64,000 bases of DNA from Clostridium_F caseinilyticum (GTDB lineage: Bacteria > Bacillota > Clostridia > Clostridiales > Clostridiaceae): the NCBI RefSeq assembly GCF_046127645.1, contig NZ_CP175919.1; one strand, 5' to 3'. This document shows positions 8,514 through 17,897 of this stretch, in pieces. How positions within the stretch are numbered: position 1 is the first letter of the stretch; each line of letters begins with the position of its first letter. The notes beneath the pieces are model-generated. The model did no database searches. It had not been told where the DNA came from and saw only the letters and a list, made by a program, of their open reading frames with translations. A program made the translations under genes and the position numbers.

Positions 8514-9479
8514 ATGGATATTAATACTAAAGCTATAAAAAAGAATGCATTTAGAGTTACAAAACATAGAGGTAGAACAGCTTTAAGAGTAAGAGTTCCT
8601 GGAGGGGATTTGCCAGTAAAGTATTTTGCAATATTAACTAAAATAGCTGAAGAATATGGTAATGGAAAAGTTCATGTAACTACAAGGCAAGGATTTGAAA
8701 TTCCAGATTTAGATTTTAATAAAATGGATGAAATAAATGAGTTAATACAACCAGTTATAGAAGGATTAAATATAAATCAAGATGAATTAGGAAAAGGATA
8801 CTCAGCAGCTGGAACTAGGAATGTAACTTCTTGTGTAGGAAATGAAGTCTGTCCTTTTGCTAATTATAATACTGCAAAGTTTGCTAAAAGAATAGAAAAG
8901 GCTATATTCCCTAATGACTATCATGTAAAAGTAGCTCTTACAGGATGTCCAAATGACTGCATAAAAGCTAGAATGCATGATTTTGGAATACTAGGAATGA
9001 CAGAACCTCAATATGATAAGTACAGGTGTGTAGGATGCCAAGCCTGTGTTAACAATTGTAAAAAAAGAGTTACAGGAGCTTTAAGATTTGAAAATTTTAA
9101 GGTTATAAGAGATCATGAAAAGTGTATAGGATGTGGAGAGTGTGTAGGTAAATGTCCAACGGGAGCATGGACGCGTAGCAAAGAAAAATATTATAAATTA
9201 GCCATAATGGGGAGAACAGGTAAGAAAAATCCTAGACTAGCAGAGGATTTTATAAAATGGGTAGATGAAGATAGTATAGTAAAAATAATAGTAAATACTT
9301 ACGATTATATACATGAATATATAGATAAAGATGCTCCAGGTGGAAAGGAACATATAGGATATATAGTAGATAGAACAGGATATCAAGAATTTAAAAAATG
9401 GGCATTAAAAGATGTAAATTTAAAAGAAAAAGCAGATTTAGCTAAAAATATAAATTGGAGTGGAATAAAGTACAAATAG
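8514..9479 (+). CDS. asrC: Anaerobic sulfite reductase subunit C (siroheme catalytic subunit)
   Basis: AsrC carries the siroheme-[4Fe-4S] site where sulfite is reduced by six electrons. TTRQGFEIPDLDF, CVGNEVCPFANYNT and TGCPNDCIKARMHDFG are the sulfite reductase signature segments, with the four cysteines that bind the siroheme cluster. Two added ferredoxin clusters follow: CVGCQACVNNC and CIGCGECVGKCPTGAW. It is 321 residues and begins 13 bases after asrB behind GGGAGGA. It ends the operon; the next 1 kb has no intact gene. Confidence 0.94.
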   Translation: MDINTKAIKKNAFRVTKHRGRTALRVRVPGGDLPVKYFAILTKIAEEYGNGKVHVTTRQGFEIPDLDFNKMDEINELIQPVIEGLNINQDELGKGYSAAGTRNVTSCVGNEVCPFANYNTAKFAKRIEKAIFPNDYHVKVALTGCPNDCIKARMHDFGILGMTEPQYDKYRCVGCQACVNNCKKRVTGALRFENFKVIRDHEKCIGCGECVGKCPTGAWTRSKEKYYKLAIMGRTGKKNPRLAEDFIKWVDEDSIVKIIVNTYDYIHEYIDKDAPGGKEHIGYIVDRTGYQEFKKWALKDVNLKEKADLAKNINWSGIKYK

Positions 9480-9634
9480 AATTAAATTAGTAATTGTGAT
9501 GAAACTAACATTTCAATAGATAGTAAAAAATCAATATTTATAGCATTTAACAGAACTAATAAATAGGTATAGTTAATATATTATGGTATAAAGAAAAGAT
9601 TAAAAATAGTTTGAGTGTATATTAGTAAAAATTA

Positions 9635-9770
9635 TATAAATAGAGTTCTTTGCATTAGATATAATTTTTATTCTTAATAAAATTTACAAAATGATTATCA
9701 ATGGAGCTAGCCATTATTTACTTCTATAAGAGTATTATATCGGGTAGTCATTGGATGAATAGAATTTTTT
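9635..9770 (+). repeat. Element B, diverged copy (B0)
   Basis: The segment begins ATATAAATAGAGTTCTTTG and ends AGAGTATTATATCGGGTAGTCATTGGATGA. The same start and end motifs occur at 10240-10480, 18040-18180 and 48455-48600. All copies lie on the plus strand. The central hairpin is eroded here. A hairpin terminator follows at once. Confidence 0.5.
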
Positions 9771-9803
9771 TAGAGTATCTATAATAGGATACTCTATTTT
9801 TAT
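9771..9803 (+). terminator. Hairpin terminator
   Basis: The stem TAGAGTATC (9771-9779) pairs with GATACTCTA (9788-9796) and is followed by TTTTTA. It lies about 290 bases after asrC, at the end of a diverged element B copy. It could end the asr transcript or a transcript of the repeat. Confidence 0.65.
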
Positions 9804-9891
9804 ATAAATATTTATTATATATTAAAGGCAAAACTTTATTTTTTCTTTATACTTATTTAAAGAAAAACCTCTTTTTAATATTTAAAATTAA

Positions 9892-10056
9892 AGAGAGGGA
9901 GATGATAGAAATAGTGAAGGTAACGGATTAGGATTAACTATTACTAAAGAAATAATGAATCTTAATCATGGCTTTATAAAAGCAAAAGTTATAAATGATG
10001 AGTTAAAATTTAAATTAGGATTTCCTAAAGATAAGAAGATAAGTGAAAATTTTTGA
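9892..10056 (+). pseudogene. Histidine kinase C-terminal fragment
   Basis: The frame reads NSEGNGLGLTITKEIM and runs to TGA 10054-10056. This is the G2 box (GxGLGL) and last helix of a HATPase domain. Nothing upstream encodes the sensor, dimerisation domain or N box, and there is no start codon, so it is a remnant. A strong hairpin terminator follows at 10084-10115. Confidence 0.75.
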
Positions 10057-10083
10057 ATGTAAATTGAAAATAATCAACAGTTT

Positions 10084-10115
10084 AAAATCTACACATAATT
10101 TTGTGTAGATTTTTT
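10084..10115 (+). terminator. Rho-independent terminator after the kinase remnant
   Basis: AAAATCTACACA (10084-10095) pairs with TGTGTAGATTTT after a 6-base loop, and the T run continues to 10115. It probably belonged to the lost kinase gene. Confidence 0.85.
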
Positions 10116-10239
10116 ATATCTAAGTTTATGTAGATTTTTATAAAAACTTTTAAAGTGGCTGTTAATAATCTATTATTTTGTAGTTACCATAATATAGGGG
10201 GATTATATGTTAAAATATGCAATTTCGTAGTATAATATA

Positions 10240-10480
10240 AGAAAAGAGCTTTATAAACAGAGTTCTTGGCTTTAGAGGAATTTTTTACTCCCACTAAAGC
10301 TTATTAACAGAATTCTTAGGAGTTCTACTCCTTAGAAGTAGTTATCCTTTAGGAGAAATCGTTATTCCGGGATTCACTTTGAAGAAAAGCAGAGAGTCCA
10401 AATTGTCGAAATGGTTATCTAAGGACAAGTATTACTTTTATTCTTATTTTAAAAAGATTAGATTATTAAAATATGTAGTG
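10240..10480 (+). repeat. Element B, composite copy (B1)
   Basis: TTTATAAACAGAGTTCTTGG is followed by a hairpin (CTTTAGAGGA ... TCCCACTAAAG). A second partial unit follows (ACAGAATTCTTAGGAG...CTCCTTAGAAG), then AAATGGTTATCTAAGGACA. It looks like one element inserted in or duplicated within another. It ends some 40 bases before the moeA-like gene. The remainder of 9480-10520 holds no intact gene. Confidence 0.55.
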
Positions 10481-10520
10481 CGCATATAAATTAATAAGGT
10501 TTCAAAATGGAGGAGCTTAT

Positions 10521-11543
10521 ATGAAAAAAATACCTGTAGAAGAAGCAGTAGGTTCTGTATTATGTCATGATATAACTCAAATAATTCCAGGAAAAATAAA
10601 GGACAGAGCTTTTAAAAAAGGTCATATAATTAGAGAAGAAGATGTACCTGTATTGTTATCTTTAGGAAAAGACCACATATACATATGGGAAAAAAAAGAA
10701 GGATATTTACATGAAAATGATGCAGCAGAAAGACTTAAAAATTTATCAGCAGGGGATGGACTAAAATTTTCTGAAGTAAAGGAAGGAAAAATAAATTTTA
10801 TTGCAAATAGAGATGGAATTTTAAAAATAAATAAAGAACTTTTAATGCAATTAAACTTAATAGATGAAATTATGCTAGCTACAAGACACAATAATATTCC
10901 AGTGAAAGAAGGGGATCAGGTAGCTGGTACAAGAGTAATTCCACTTGTTATTGATGAAAAGAAAATATTACAAGCAGAAAAATTAACTGAAGGGAAAAAA
11001 ATAGTAAGTATTAAACCTTATAAAAAATTAAAAGTAGGATTAATTGTTACAGGAAATGAGGTTTATTACGGAAGAATAAAGGATGCATTTACACCAGTAA
11101 TTGAAAAAAAATTATCTAAATATAATTGCGAAATAGTAGATAAAACTATATTATCAGATAATCCTGAAATAATAACTAAAACCATAGAAAACTATATAGA
11201 TAAGGGAGTAGAACTTATACTTTGTACAGGAGGTATGTCTGTAGATCCTGATGATACTACTCCAACAGCAATTAAAAACACTGGTGGACAAATAGTATCT
11301 TACGGAGCACCAGTACTTCCAGGAGCAATGTTCTTAGTTGCATATAAAAATGATATTCCTATTTTCGGATTGCCAGGATGTGTAATGTATTCTAAAACTA
11401 CTGTTTTTGATTTAGTTCTTCCAAGAGTATTTGCTGAAGAAAGAATAACAAAGGAAGAATTAGCTGCCTATGGACATGGAGGATTTTGTATAGGATGTGA
11501 AGTCTGTACGTATCCTAATTGTGGTTTCGGTAAAGGATGGTAA
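10521..11543 (+). CDS. MoeA-like molybdopterin-binding protein with Cys-rich tail
   Basis: The protein is related to MoeA/MogA molybdopterin synthesis enzymes. The MoCF-binding domain spans about residues 165-310, with VGLIVTGNEVYYGRI, ILCTGGMSVDPDDTTP and FGLPGCVMYSKTT. It is 340 residues, shorter than E. coli MoeA (about 410), and lacks the usual C-terminal beta domain. It ends instead in a cysteine-rich tail, GFCIGCEVCTYPNCGFG, that could bind a metal or cluster. Clostridia have such shortened molybdopterin-binding proteins, often tied to molybdenum hydroxylases, but no such enzyme is in this window. The ribosome site GGAGG is clear. Confidence 0.82.
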   Translation: MKKIPVEEAVGSVLCHDITQIIPGKIKDRAFKKGHIIREEDVPVLLSLGKDHIYIWEKKEGYLHENDAAERLKNLSAGDGLKFSEVKEGKINFIANRDGILKINKELLMQLNLIDEIMLATRHNNIPVKEGDQVAGTRVIPLVIDEKKILQAEKLTEGKKIVSIKPYKKLKVGLIVTGNEVYYGRIKDAFTPVIEKKLSKYNCEIVDKTILSDNPEIITKTIENYIDKGVELILCTGGMSVDPDDTTPTAIKNTGGQIVSYGAPVLPGAMFLVAYKNDIPIFGLPGCVMYSKTTVFDLVLPRVFAEERITKEELAAYGHGGFCIGCEVCTYPNCGFGKGW

Positions 11544-11584
11544 TAAGGTTTTTATAATTTTTTAAATTAATATGTTTAAAAATG

Positions 11585-11621
11585 AGGATGCTTTAAAATT
11601 ATATTTATTTTGAGGCATCCT
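11585..11621 (+). terminator. Terminator-like hairpin after the moeA-like gene
   Basis: AGGATGCTTTAAAAT (11585-11599) pairs with ATTTTGAGGCATCCT (11607-11621), with some G-T pairs. The following T run is broken (TATTTGTATTT), so termination may be partial. Confidence 0.6.
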
Positions 11622-11648
11622 TATTTGTATTTAAAATTTATATATTGT

Positions 11649-11774
11649 TTGAGCAAAATTGCATAATTAAAAGATTTCTAATACATACACAGCATATTGT
11701 GTTTAAGTAAATATATATCAATGCAATATATTGATATATTTATATTTAAAGATGAATCATGCAATTTTCTTGTT
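11649..11774. repeat. Element A, copy 1 (MITE-like)
   Basis: This segment of about 125 bases has inverted ends: TTGAGCAAAATTGCATAATT on the left and an ATCATGCAATTTTCTTG-type right end. It matches the copies at 51186-51310 and 63471-63600 in the reverse orientation. Shared interior features are AAAAGATTTCTAATACATAC, a TTGTGTTTAAG segment and AATATATTGATAT. It sits between the convergent moeA-like gene and the next minus-strand gene. Confidence 0.7.
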
Positions 11775-11790
11775 TAGTAAAAAATATATT

Positions 11791-12138
11791 TTACATAGTT
11801 AAATTTTTTATTAATAGCACTGCAATTATATTTAAAAAAATATAAAAAGGTATATAAACTAATGCTGAAACATTAAGAAAAAATAACATTGTGAAAAGCA
11901 AAGCGAAAACTAATAGCATTAGCTCAACTAATAAATCAACTTTTAATATTTCAGAGATAAAACCTAGAATAAGGCATATTATTGGATATCCCAAAAATAA
12001 TAGTGATAAAAGTGACGGATTACTAGGATTATTATTTAAATTTAATATAATAGCTATTGGTAGAATCAGAGAAATAAATGAGATAATTAAAAATATACCA
12101 TCCTTAGTTAAATTTTTTTTACTAATTTCAAAGCCCAT
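11791..12138 (-). CDS. Small hydrophobic membrane protein, unknown function
   Basis: The protein has 115 residues and about four transmembrane segments (for example IFLIISFISLILPIAIIL near residue 17 and ALVYIPFYIFLNIIAVLLI near the end). The start has a strong AGAGGGGGAT ribosome site, and the frame is intact, so it is probably a real gene. No family is recognised. It lies alone, convergent with the moeA-like gene and next to element A. Confidence 0.65.
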   Translation of the reverse strand: MGFEISKKNLTKDGIFLIISFISLILPIAIILNLNNNPSNPSLLSLLFLGYPIICLILGFISEILKVDLLVELMLLVFALLFTMLFFLNVSALVYIPFYIFLNIIAVLLIKNLTM

Positions 12139-12423
12139 CTAATCATCCCCCTCTTAAAGTAAAAGCTTTACATGCTAATTATACCATTTAATACTTAAAA
12201 AGGTAAGTAATGAGAAATATGACGGAATTTAATTATAATTTATTTACAAGATTAGATAAATTATTACTGCTTTATATGATAATATATAAATTGTAATAAA
12301 ATACAACTAATTATGTGCACTAATTAATTTAAATGTTTCATTACTATGAACTATAAAATGTAAGTTCTTTATATGAACAAAAACACCTACAATTTTTTAT
12401 ACTTAATTTTGTTATAAAAAGAG

Positions 12424-12700
12424 GATGTCTTAAAATAAAATAGATTTAATTTTAGCTTTAAAAATAAGAAATACATTTACAAACCAAAAGGTTCTATAAT
12501 TGGTTTTATTAAAATTTATAACCAACATAAGAATATGTCTTTGCTACAAATTCCTCTTCCCCTGTGAGGAATTCGACTGATTTTTAGTTATTACCAATTA
12601 AGAAGCATTAAAGTTTAATAATATATTTATTATATGTATTTTTTTCTTCTTATCCTTATCATATTAAAATTAAATCTATTTTGGACATCTTCTTTTTTAT
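12424..12700. repeat. Element E, copy 2
   Basis: The outer ends pair: GGATGTCTTAAAATAAAATAG at 12422-12442 with CTATTTTGGACATC near 12680-12700. TTTAATTTTA/TAAAATTAAA and AAATACAT/ATGTATTT pair inside. The interior includes CCTGTGAGGAATTCG, as in the copy at 3955-4215. The rest of 12139-12736 has no gene. Confidence 0.65.
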
Positions 12701-12736
12701 TAAATCCATACTAATATAAGAGTAATTTCTACAGAA

Positions 12737-13153
12737 TTGATAGACAATAAGTTATTTATTAGTTCTGATACAAAAGTAGATTATTTTTTATATTATGACA
12801 CCTTAAATGAAAAAATAGAAAAGATTAATTATAATAAATTAATTAAGAATAGTTTAGATATAAGTAAAATACTCTATGATGAAAATTATATATTTTTAGT
12901 TTCCCTTACAGGTGATATTGTGAAATTAGATAGAAAAGAACTTCTTATAACTGATGTCAAAACCCTATATAACAGAAGAATAATTGGTGCTGATATTAAA
13001 GATAATAAATTATATTTATTAAATAAAGATGATGAAAATATAAAAATTGCTAGAGTAACCATATTAGATGTAAGTGATTTAAAACAAATAAAAGAGTTAT
13101 CTATAGGTCCTGTAAGAAATACAATGCCTCAGGATATATTTATTTATAAATAA
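12737..13153 (+). pseudogene. C-terminal fragment of a secreted or propeller-like protein
   Basis: The frame encodes about 138 residues rich in beta-strand motifs (NKLFISSDTKVDYFLYYD, YIFLVSLTGDIVKLD, NKLYLLNKDDENIKIARV), like blades of a beta-propeller. There is no ATG with a ribosome site; the frame begins at a TTG only about 35 bases after element E. The most likely reading is that the 5' part was lost when the repeat arrived. The function is not known. A terminator follows at 13303. Confidence 0.5.
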
Positions 13154-13302
13154 ATGTAGTTTTCAAAGATAAGAATAATAGCTTAAAGTAAATATTGTAA
13201 GTGTGAAATAATAAATTATAATTGGGTTAATTTAAAAGTTGAAGAAATAAATAATTTTATAATGTATTTAATTTTTTTGAGTTATACATTTTCTACAAAA
13301 AA

Positions 13303-13364
13303 AAGGAATTGTCCCAAAATAGATTTAATTTTAAAACTAATCTTGTTATGGGACAGCCTTTTTT
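13303..13364 (+). terminator. Terminator-like inverted repeat
   Basis: AAGGAATTGTCCCA (from 13303) pairs with TGGGACAGCCTT, followed by TTTT. The long loop contains AGATTTAATTTTAAAACTAATC, which resembles the ends of element E. The remaining DNA to 13670 is AT-rich and shows no gene. Confidence 0.65.
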
Positions 13365-13670
13365 ATAACTATGCAGTTTTAAAAAATAAAAGTTGTATAA
13401 TTTTTAAGTAATAAGTATTTAGCATATATTAAGTATAAATTTAAAATTTATTAGTAGAAAAATTTTTAGTAAAAACATTACAATAACTATATTTAAATAT
13501 AATTAGATAAAAACATCATTGTTTTAATGAATAATTATTTTAATAATTTTGTGTAATTTTTAAAGAAGTTTCAAATTTAATATTTAAGCATAACTGTGAA
13601 AAATGTTTCTATAAAATTAATTCACATAGGTTATACATTTTTTATGTTAATTATATATAGGTAGTAGAAT

Positions 13671-14682
13671 TTAAAACTTATCATGATAAAATTCCTTAGC
13701 TAATTTCTTTACAGTCTTAGGAACTCTTTCACCAGGATATAATTCTGTTAATTCAATTTTTATAAATTTATTATTACATCTTTTATAGCAGGGCTTGCTT
13801 TAAGGTCTTTAACTTTATTTTCAAAAGTTTGTCCACAATTTCCAACAGAATATTCTAAAACCATTATTACATCAGGATTTTTCTTTATTATTTCTTCCAT
13901 AGATACTTCAGGATAAGTTTTATCTATACTTCCAAATATGTTTTCCCCTTGAGCAAGTGAAATTATTTCATTGCTTATACTTTTACCAATTACTACAGCT
14001 TTATCTGTTCCAGAGTCATATCCTAAAACTTTAACTTTCTTATTAACATCTTTAATTTTATCTGTAGTTTCTTTTAATTCTGATTTGATTTTATTGTTCA
14101 CTTCTTTTGCTTTATTTTCTTTTTCAAATATTATTCCGAGATTATTAAAGTCTTCATATATAGAATCTATTGTTGCATTCGCCTCCCAAAATCTTGAGAT
14201 ATAAGCTTTTATGTTATTTTCATTTAGCCAGTCTATAGTACCCACGCCTTTATCGTTAAAGATACTTCCCCAGCTTATTATAAAATCCACACCATTTGAT
14301 AGTAGTTGTTCCTTAGATGGGTGAGTTTTATTCATAATTGGAACTTTATAATATGAAGATTTTAAAGAAGGTAATATATTATTTTCAGCATAAGCTTTGC
14401 CAGCCATTTGATCTTCCAATCCCATGGATAACATCATTTCTATTATGCAATTTGTTATAGCTAAAGCTTTTTCAGGTTTTTTATCATAAGGCATTGAGAA
14501 TTTACTAACACTGTCATCATGTCTACTAGTTTATACAAAATCTAATTTTAATGACTTGTTATCTGATTGTTCAGTTTTACTATTTTCTTTATTGGTGATA
14601 GTATTTTTTGAAGTAGAGCAACCAGTAATGCCTCCTACTAATATTAATGTTGATAATGTCATAGCAATTAACTTTTATTCAT
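13671..14682 (-). pseudogene. Broken paralogue of the uptake-system substrate-binding lipoprotein
   Basis: The sequence is a close copy of the intact gene at 23389-24411. Three kinds of damage are visible. A small deletion after the third codon (ATGAATAAAAGTTAA against ATGAATAAAAAATTAATT) shifts the frame. A TAA replaces the CAA of the LDFVQTSRHDD segment near 14533. Near 13765-13775 about 11 bases are missing, shifting the C-terminus out of frame, although the lost tail (ELTELYPGERVPKTVKKLAKEF) is still readable to 13671. Only the middle 244 codons stay open. Its ribosome site AGGTGG and upstream region also match the intact copy. No permease or ATPase lies beside it. Confidence 0.88.
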
Positions 14683-14879
14683 AAATAAATCCACCTAAAT
14701 TATTTACTTTGTTTTACATTAACGGTCAATTATAAAGTGTGCATAAAATATAGTTAATTGTTAACTAAGGAAAGAAATATTACATGACAATACTAATTCT
14801 AACATGTACTGTAAAAAAAGGCAAATCATCGCTGTAAAATAAAAATGTTTTTAGTAAAAATTTATTAAAAAAATAAATT

Positions 14880-14942
14880 AGAATATATTATTAAGTTGAG
14901 CAGTCTTTCTAAGTACATATCCATTTTTAAAATCAAGAGTAG
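14880..14942. repeat. Element C, solo right arm
   Basis: This stretch (GAATATATTATTAAGTTGAG...ACATATCCATTTTTAAAAT) matches the right arm of the large palindrome at 40792-41005. The left arm and the central loop are missing. The rest of 14683-15189 holds no gene; the part just above the broken lipoprotein gene resembles the upstream region of the intact one. Confidence 0.5.
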
Positions 14943-15189
14943 GATAACTAACTTTAAAATTATAATTCTCTATTTGTAAGGTTTATTTAAGATTACATTT
15001 AATAAGCTGTAAGTTACCCAAACTATAATAATAATTGTTCCAAGAGAAAATATGAAAATTCTTTGGATAAAGAAAAGATAAAAAATCATTATTTAAATGT
15101 GAAAATTAGTTTATAAGATTTATTTCAATTTTATATTTAAAAATTAATTAAAAAGATTTAATACAATTAATAACTTAGGAGGAGAAGAT

Positions 15190-16209
15190 ATGATTGTTTG
15201 GGAGATAAAAAAAATAGTAAAATCAAAAATTGCTTTAATTGCAATAGCAGTATTTATTTTATTAACATCCATAATGGCAATAATAAAGCCAACTTTAGAG
15301 GATGAAATAAAGTATACAAATGAACAACATGAAACAATTGTGGATAAGAGATCACCTATTGTAATTGGTAAAGAAAATTTTAATAAAAAAATTGAAGCAC
15401 TATTAGAAATATCTAAGCATAATGAGAAAAATTCTATAGAAAAGAATATGGTAAAGGATTCTAAAACTAAAATAGAAAATATAAAAAATAATGAATATAA
15501 AGAGGTTAATTTTTGGAAGGTATTTAGTTACAGAAGTACTCATCCAGTTGCTAGTTTCTTTATATTGGTAATGATTATGTTGATTGTTAGTAATATTTAT
15601 ATTAATGAAAAGATATCATCTGTAGATAATTTAATTTTATCATCTAAAAATAAATTTAAATGTTTAAATTCAAAAATGTTTTTAGCTATATTAATACCTG
15701 TTATATTTTATTCAGCATATTTAGGACTAGAGTTTTTAATAGGTATAATTCAATATGGAACACCGATAAATGGTAATTTACAAGCCTTTAGAATTGTAGA
15801 TAATTTTATTCTTCTAAAGGGTGCCCCAACAATATTAAATTATGTTTTATTAAAAATTTCTGTAATGTATTTAGTATTAATAAGTATATCTTTAGTTATA
15901 TTTTTATTTTCATCTACACTAAATAACTCTTTAACAGTAATAAGTTCTGGAGCTATATTTATTGTATTGGGTAAAGTATGCATGTTATTAAAATTTTTAC
16001 CTAAAAAACTATTAATGATATTGTACAAGGTTAATTATATTGATATGCTTAGTTATTTTGATATAAATATAGGAATGAACTGGGGCAATATATCTATAAT
16101 GGGTAATAATTTTGATCTTATAAATTTTTCAATAGGAATAGTTGGTTTAATAATACTACTTAGTATTTTAATAATAATAATAAACTTTAAAAAATTTATA
16201 ACTAATTAA
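15190..16209 (+). CDS. ABC-2 type exporter permease
   Basis: The protein has 339 residues. The N-terminus is WEIKKIVKSKIALIAIAVFIL (a cytoplasmic stub plus helix 1), then comes a soluble extracytoplasmic stretch of about 90 residues, then five more hydrophobic helices. This is the plan of ABC-2 permeases of antimicrobial or multidrug exporters. AGGAGGAG sits well before ATG 15190. It is 20 bases upstream of the ATPase gene, and a second permease follows, so the three form an operon. The substrate is unknown. Confidence 0.8.
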   Translation: MIVWEIKKIVKSKIALIAIAVFILLTSIMAIIKPTLEDEIKYTNEQHETIVDKRSPIVIGKENFNKKIEALLEISKHNEKNSIEKNMVKDSKTKIENIKNNEYKEVNFWKVFSYRSTHPVASFFILVMIMLIVSNIYINEKISSVDNLILSSKNKFKCLNSKMFLAILIPVIFYSAYLGLEFLIGIIQYGTPINGNLQAFRIVDNFILLKGAPTILNYVLLKISVMYLVLISISLVIFLFSSTLNNSLTVISSGAIFIVLGKVCMLLKFLPKKLLMILYKVNYIDMLSYFDINIGMNWGNISIMGNNFDLINFSIGIVGLIILLSILIIIINFKKFITN

Positions 16210-16229
16210 AATATATGGAGGAATGAAAA

Positions 16230-17117
16230 ATGAATAAATTAGAAATAAAGAATTTAAATAAAAAATTTGGAGTAAAAAAAGCTACAGATAATATAACAAT
16301 AACTTTGGAAAATGGAGTGTATGGACTATTAGGACCTAATGGAGCAGGAAAAACAACTTTAATGAAACAAATAACAACTTTATTAACACCAGATAGTGGA
16401 GAAATAATTTTCAATGGAAAAAATATTAAAAAAGATGAAGATGAATATAGAGGATATATAGGATATTTGCCACAGGATTTTGAAGCATATAAGAATTTTT
16501 CAGCTAAAGAATTTTTAAAATATATGGCTGCATTAAAGGGATTAGATAAAAGACAAGCCAAAGGGAAAATTGATGAACTTTTACACTTAGTTGGATTATA
16601 TGATGTTAGAAATAAAAAAGTAGGCAAATTTTCTGGTGGGATGAAAAGAAGAGTTGGAATTGCACAGGTTTTATTAAATGATCCTAAAATAATGGTATTA
16701 GATGAGCCTACAGCAGGATTAGATCCACAAGAAAGAAGTAGATTTAGAAATCTTATAGCAGACATATCAAAAGATAAAATAATAATACTATCTACTCACA
16801 TAATTTCAGATATTGAATCTGTAGCTAAGGAAACAATAATGATAAAAAATGGGGCGCTTTTAATGCAAGGAACTCATGAAGATATATTACGAGGTATGAA
16901 GAATAGGGTATATGTAATAAGAACTAAAGATGAAAGAGAGATTGCACAAATACAACAAAAATATAAAATAGTTAATTTCCAAAGGGGAATAGACCATACT
17001 GAAGTTAGAGTCGTGTCAGAAACAATACCTAGTTTTAAAGATGTAGATATTGCTACTCCAAAATTTGAAGATGTATATATGTTTTACTTTGATTTAGAAG
17101 ATGCTAAGGAGGTTTAA
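16230..17117 (+). CDS. ABC exporter ATP-binding protein
   Basis: Walker A is LLGPNGAGKTTLMK (about residue 35), the signature is KFSGGMKRRVGIAQ (about 132), and Walker B is IMVLDEPTAGLDPQ (about 156). The D loop and switch histidine (IILSTHIISDIE) are present, so it should hydrolyse ATP. It has 295 residues with a C-terminal extension of about 80 residues, as in exporters of the CcmA/DRA type. It overlaps neither neighbour but is spaced by only 3 bases from the second permease, suggesting translational coupling. Confidence 0.93.
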   Translation: MNKLEIKNLNKKFGVKKATDNITITLENGVYGLLGPNGAGKTTLMKQITTLLTPDSGEIIFNGKNIKKDEDEYRGYIGYLPQDFEAYKNFSAKEFLKYMAALKGLDKRQAKGKIDELLHLVGLYDVRNKKVGKFSGGMKRRVGIAQVLLNDPKIMVLDEPTAGLDPQERSRFRNLIADISKDKIIILSTHIISDIESVAKETIMIKNGALLMQGTHEDILRGMKNRVYVIRTKDEREIAQIQQKYKIVNFQRGIDHTEVRVVSETIPSFKDVDIATPKFEDVYMFYFDLEDAKEV

Positions 17118-17120
17118 ACA

Positions 17121-17897
17121 ATGGGAAGACTTATAAAATTTGAAATGAAAAAAATGTTATTAAGGTTAGGCGTTATAATTCCATGGATTTTAGTAACTAT
17201 GCTTTCAACAATTTTATTAAACACAGCAGGAAACGATATTGTTGAAATTTATTCAAGTGTGTTTGATAAAAGTTATGGTATAGCTCCATTAATAGGATTA
17301 TTAACATTTACAATTGTTTCAGGATCTTATACTAAAGAATACGATAATAATATAGTAGGACTTATAAACAGTACACAAAATGGTAAGAAGAATATAGTTA
17401 GAGCTAAGTCACTAGCTGCTGGGCTAGCTACTTCTATAGTTAATTTATCAATTGTATTAACAATATATTTAACTGCATTAAGAAAAACTGGCGGAAAAGG
17501 ACTACAGCTTCCATTAAAATCATTATGGTATTTTGGTAATAGTGGATCAAATATTAAAGTTTATCAAATGATGATAATTATGATTGTAACTGTAATAATA
17601 GGATCTTTCATATTTGCACAAATTGGATTATATTTATCATCAATAAGTAAATCAGCAGTTATACCATTTATATTTGGTGGATTAATAATGGGCGTACCTT
17701 ACTTATTAGAAGGATTTCTTGTACGGGCAGGTAATAAGGGAAGCTTTTTACCTTATACACCACTTTGGGGAATGTATTCTTCTCAAATTGTAAGACATAA
17801 GGCTTCTATCGGGATGGCATTAGGAACTTTAGCAGTAATATTTGTAATTGCTATGACAGTATTATCAAAAGCTAGTAGTAAGGCTTTTTCAAAATAG
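17121..17897 (+). CDS. ABC-2 type exporter permease, second subunit
   Basis: The protein has 258 residues and about six hydrophobic segments. It begins RLIKFEMKKMLLRLGVIIPWI, the usual start of ABC-2 permeases. AAGGAGGT overlaps the end of the ATPase gene. With the gene at 15190 it probably forms a heterodimeric channel. The two-component system 970 bases downstream in the same direction could regulate or be served by this exporter, but two repeats intervene. Confidence 0.82.
   Translation: MGRLIKFEMKKMLLRLGVIIPWILVTMLSTILLNTAGNDIVEIYSSVFDKSYGIAPLIGLLTFTIVSGSYTKEYDNNIVGLINSTQNGKKNIVRAKSLAAGLATSIVNLSIVLTIYLTALRKTGGKGLQLPLKSLWYFGNSGSNIKVYQMMIIMIVTVIIGSFIFAQIGLYLSSISKSAVIPFIFGGLIMGVPYLLEGFLVRAGNKGSFLPYTPLWGMYSSQIVRHKASIGMALGTLAVIFVIAMTVLSKASSKAFSK

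Noticed and set aside
16202..16765. Open frame of 187 codons on the minus strand
   Set aside because: It lies antisense inside the ABC exporter ATPase gene, has no ribosome site and encodes no recognisable domain; the plus-strand frame is clearly coding.
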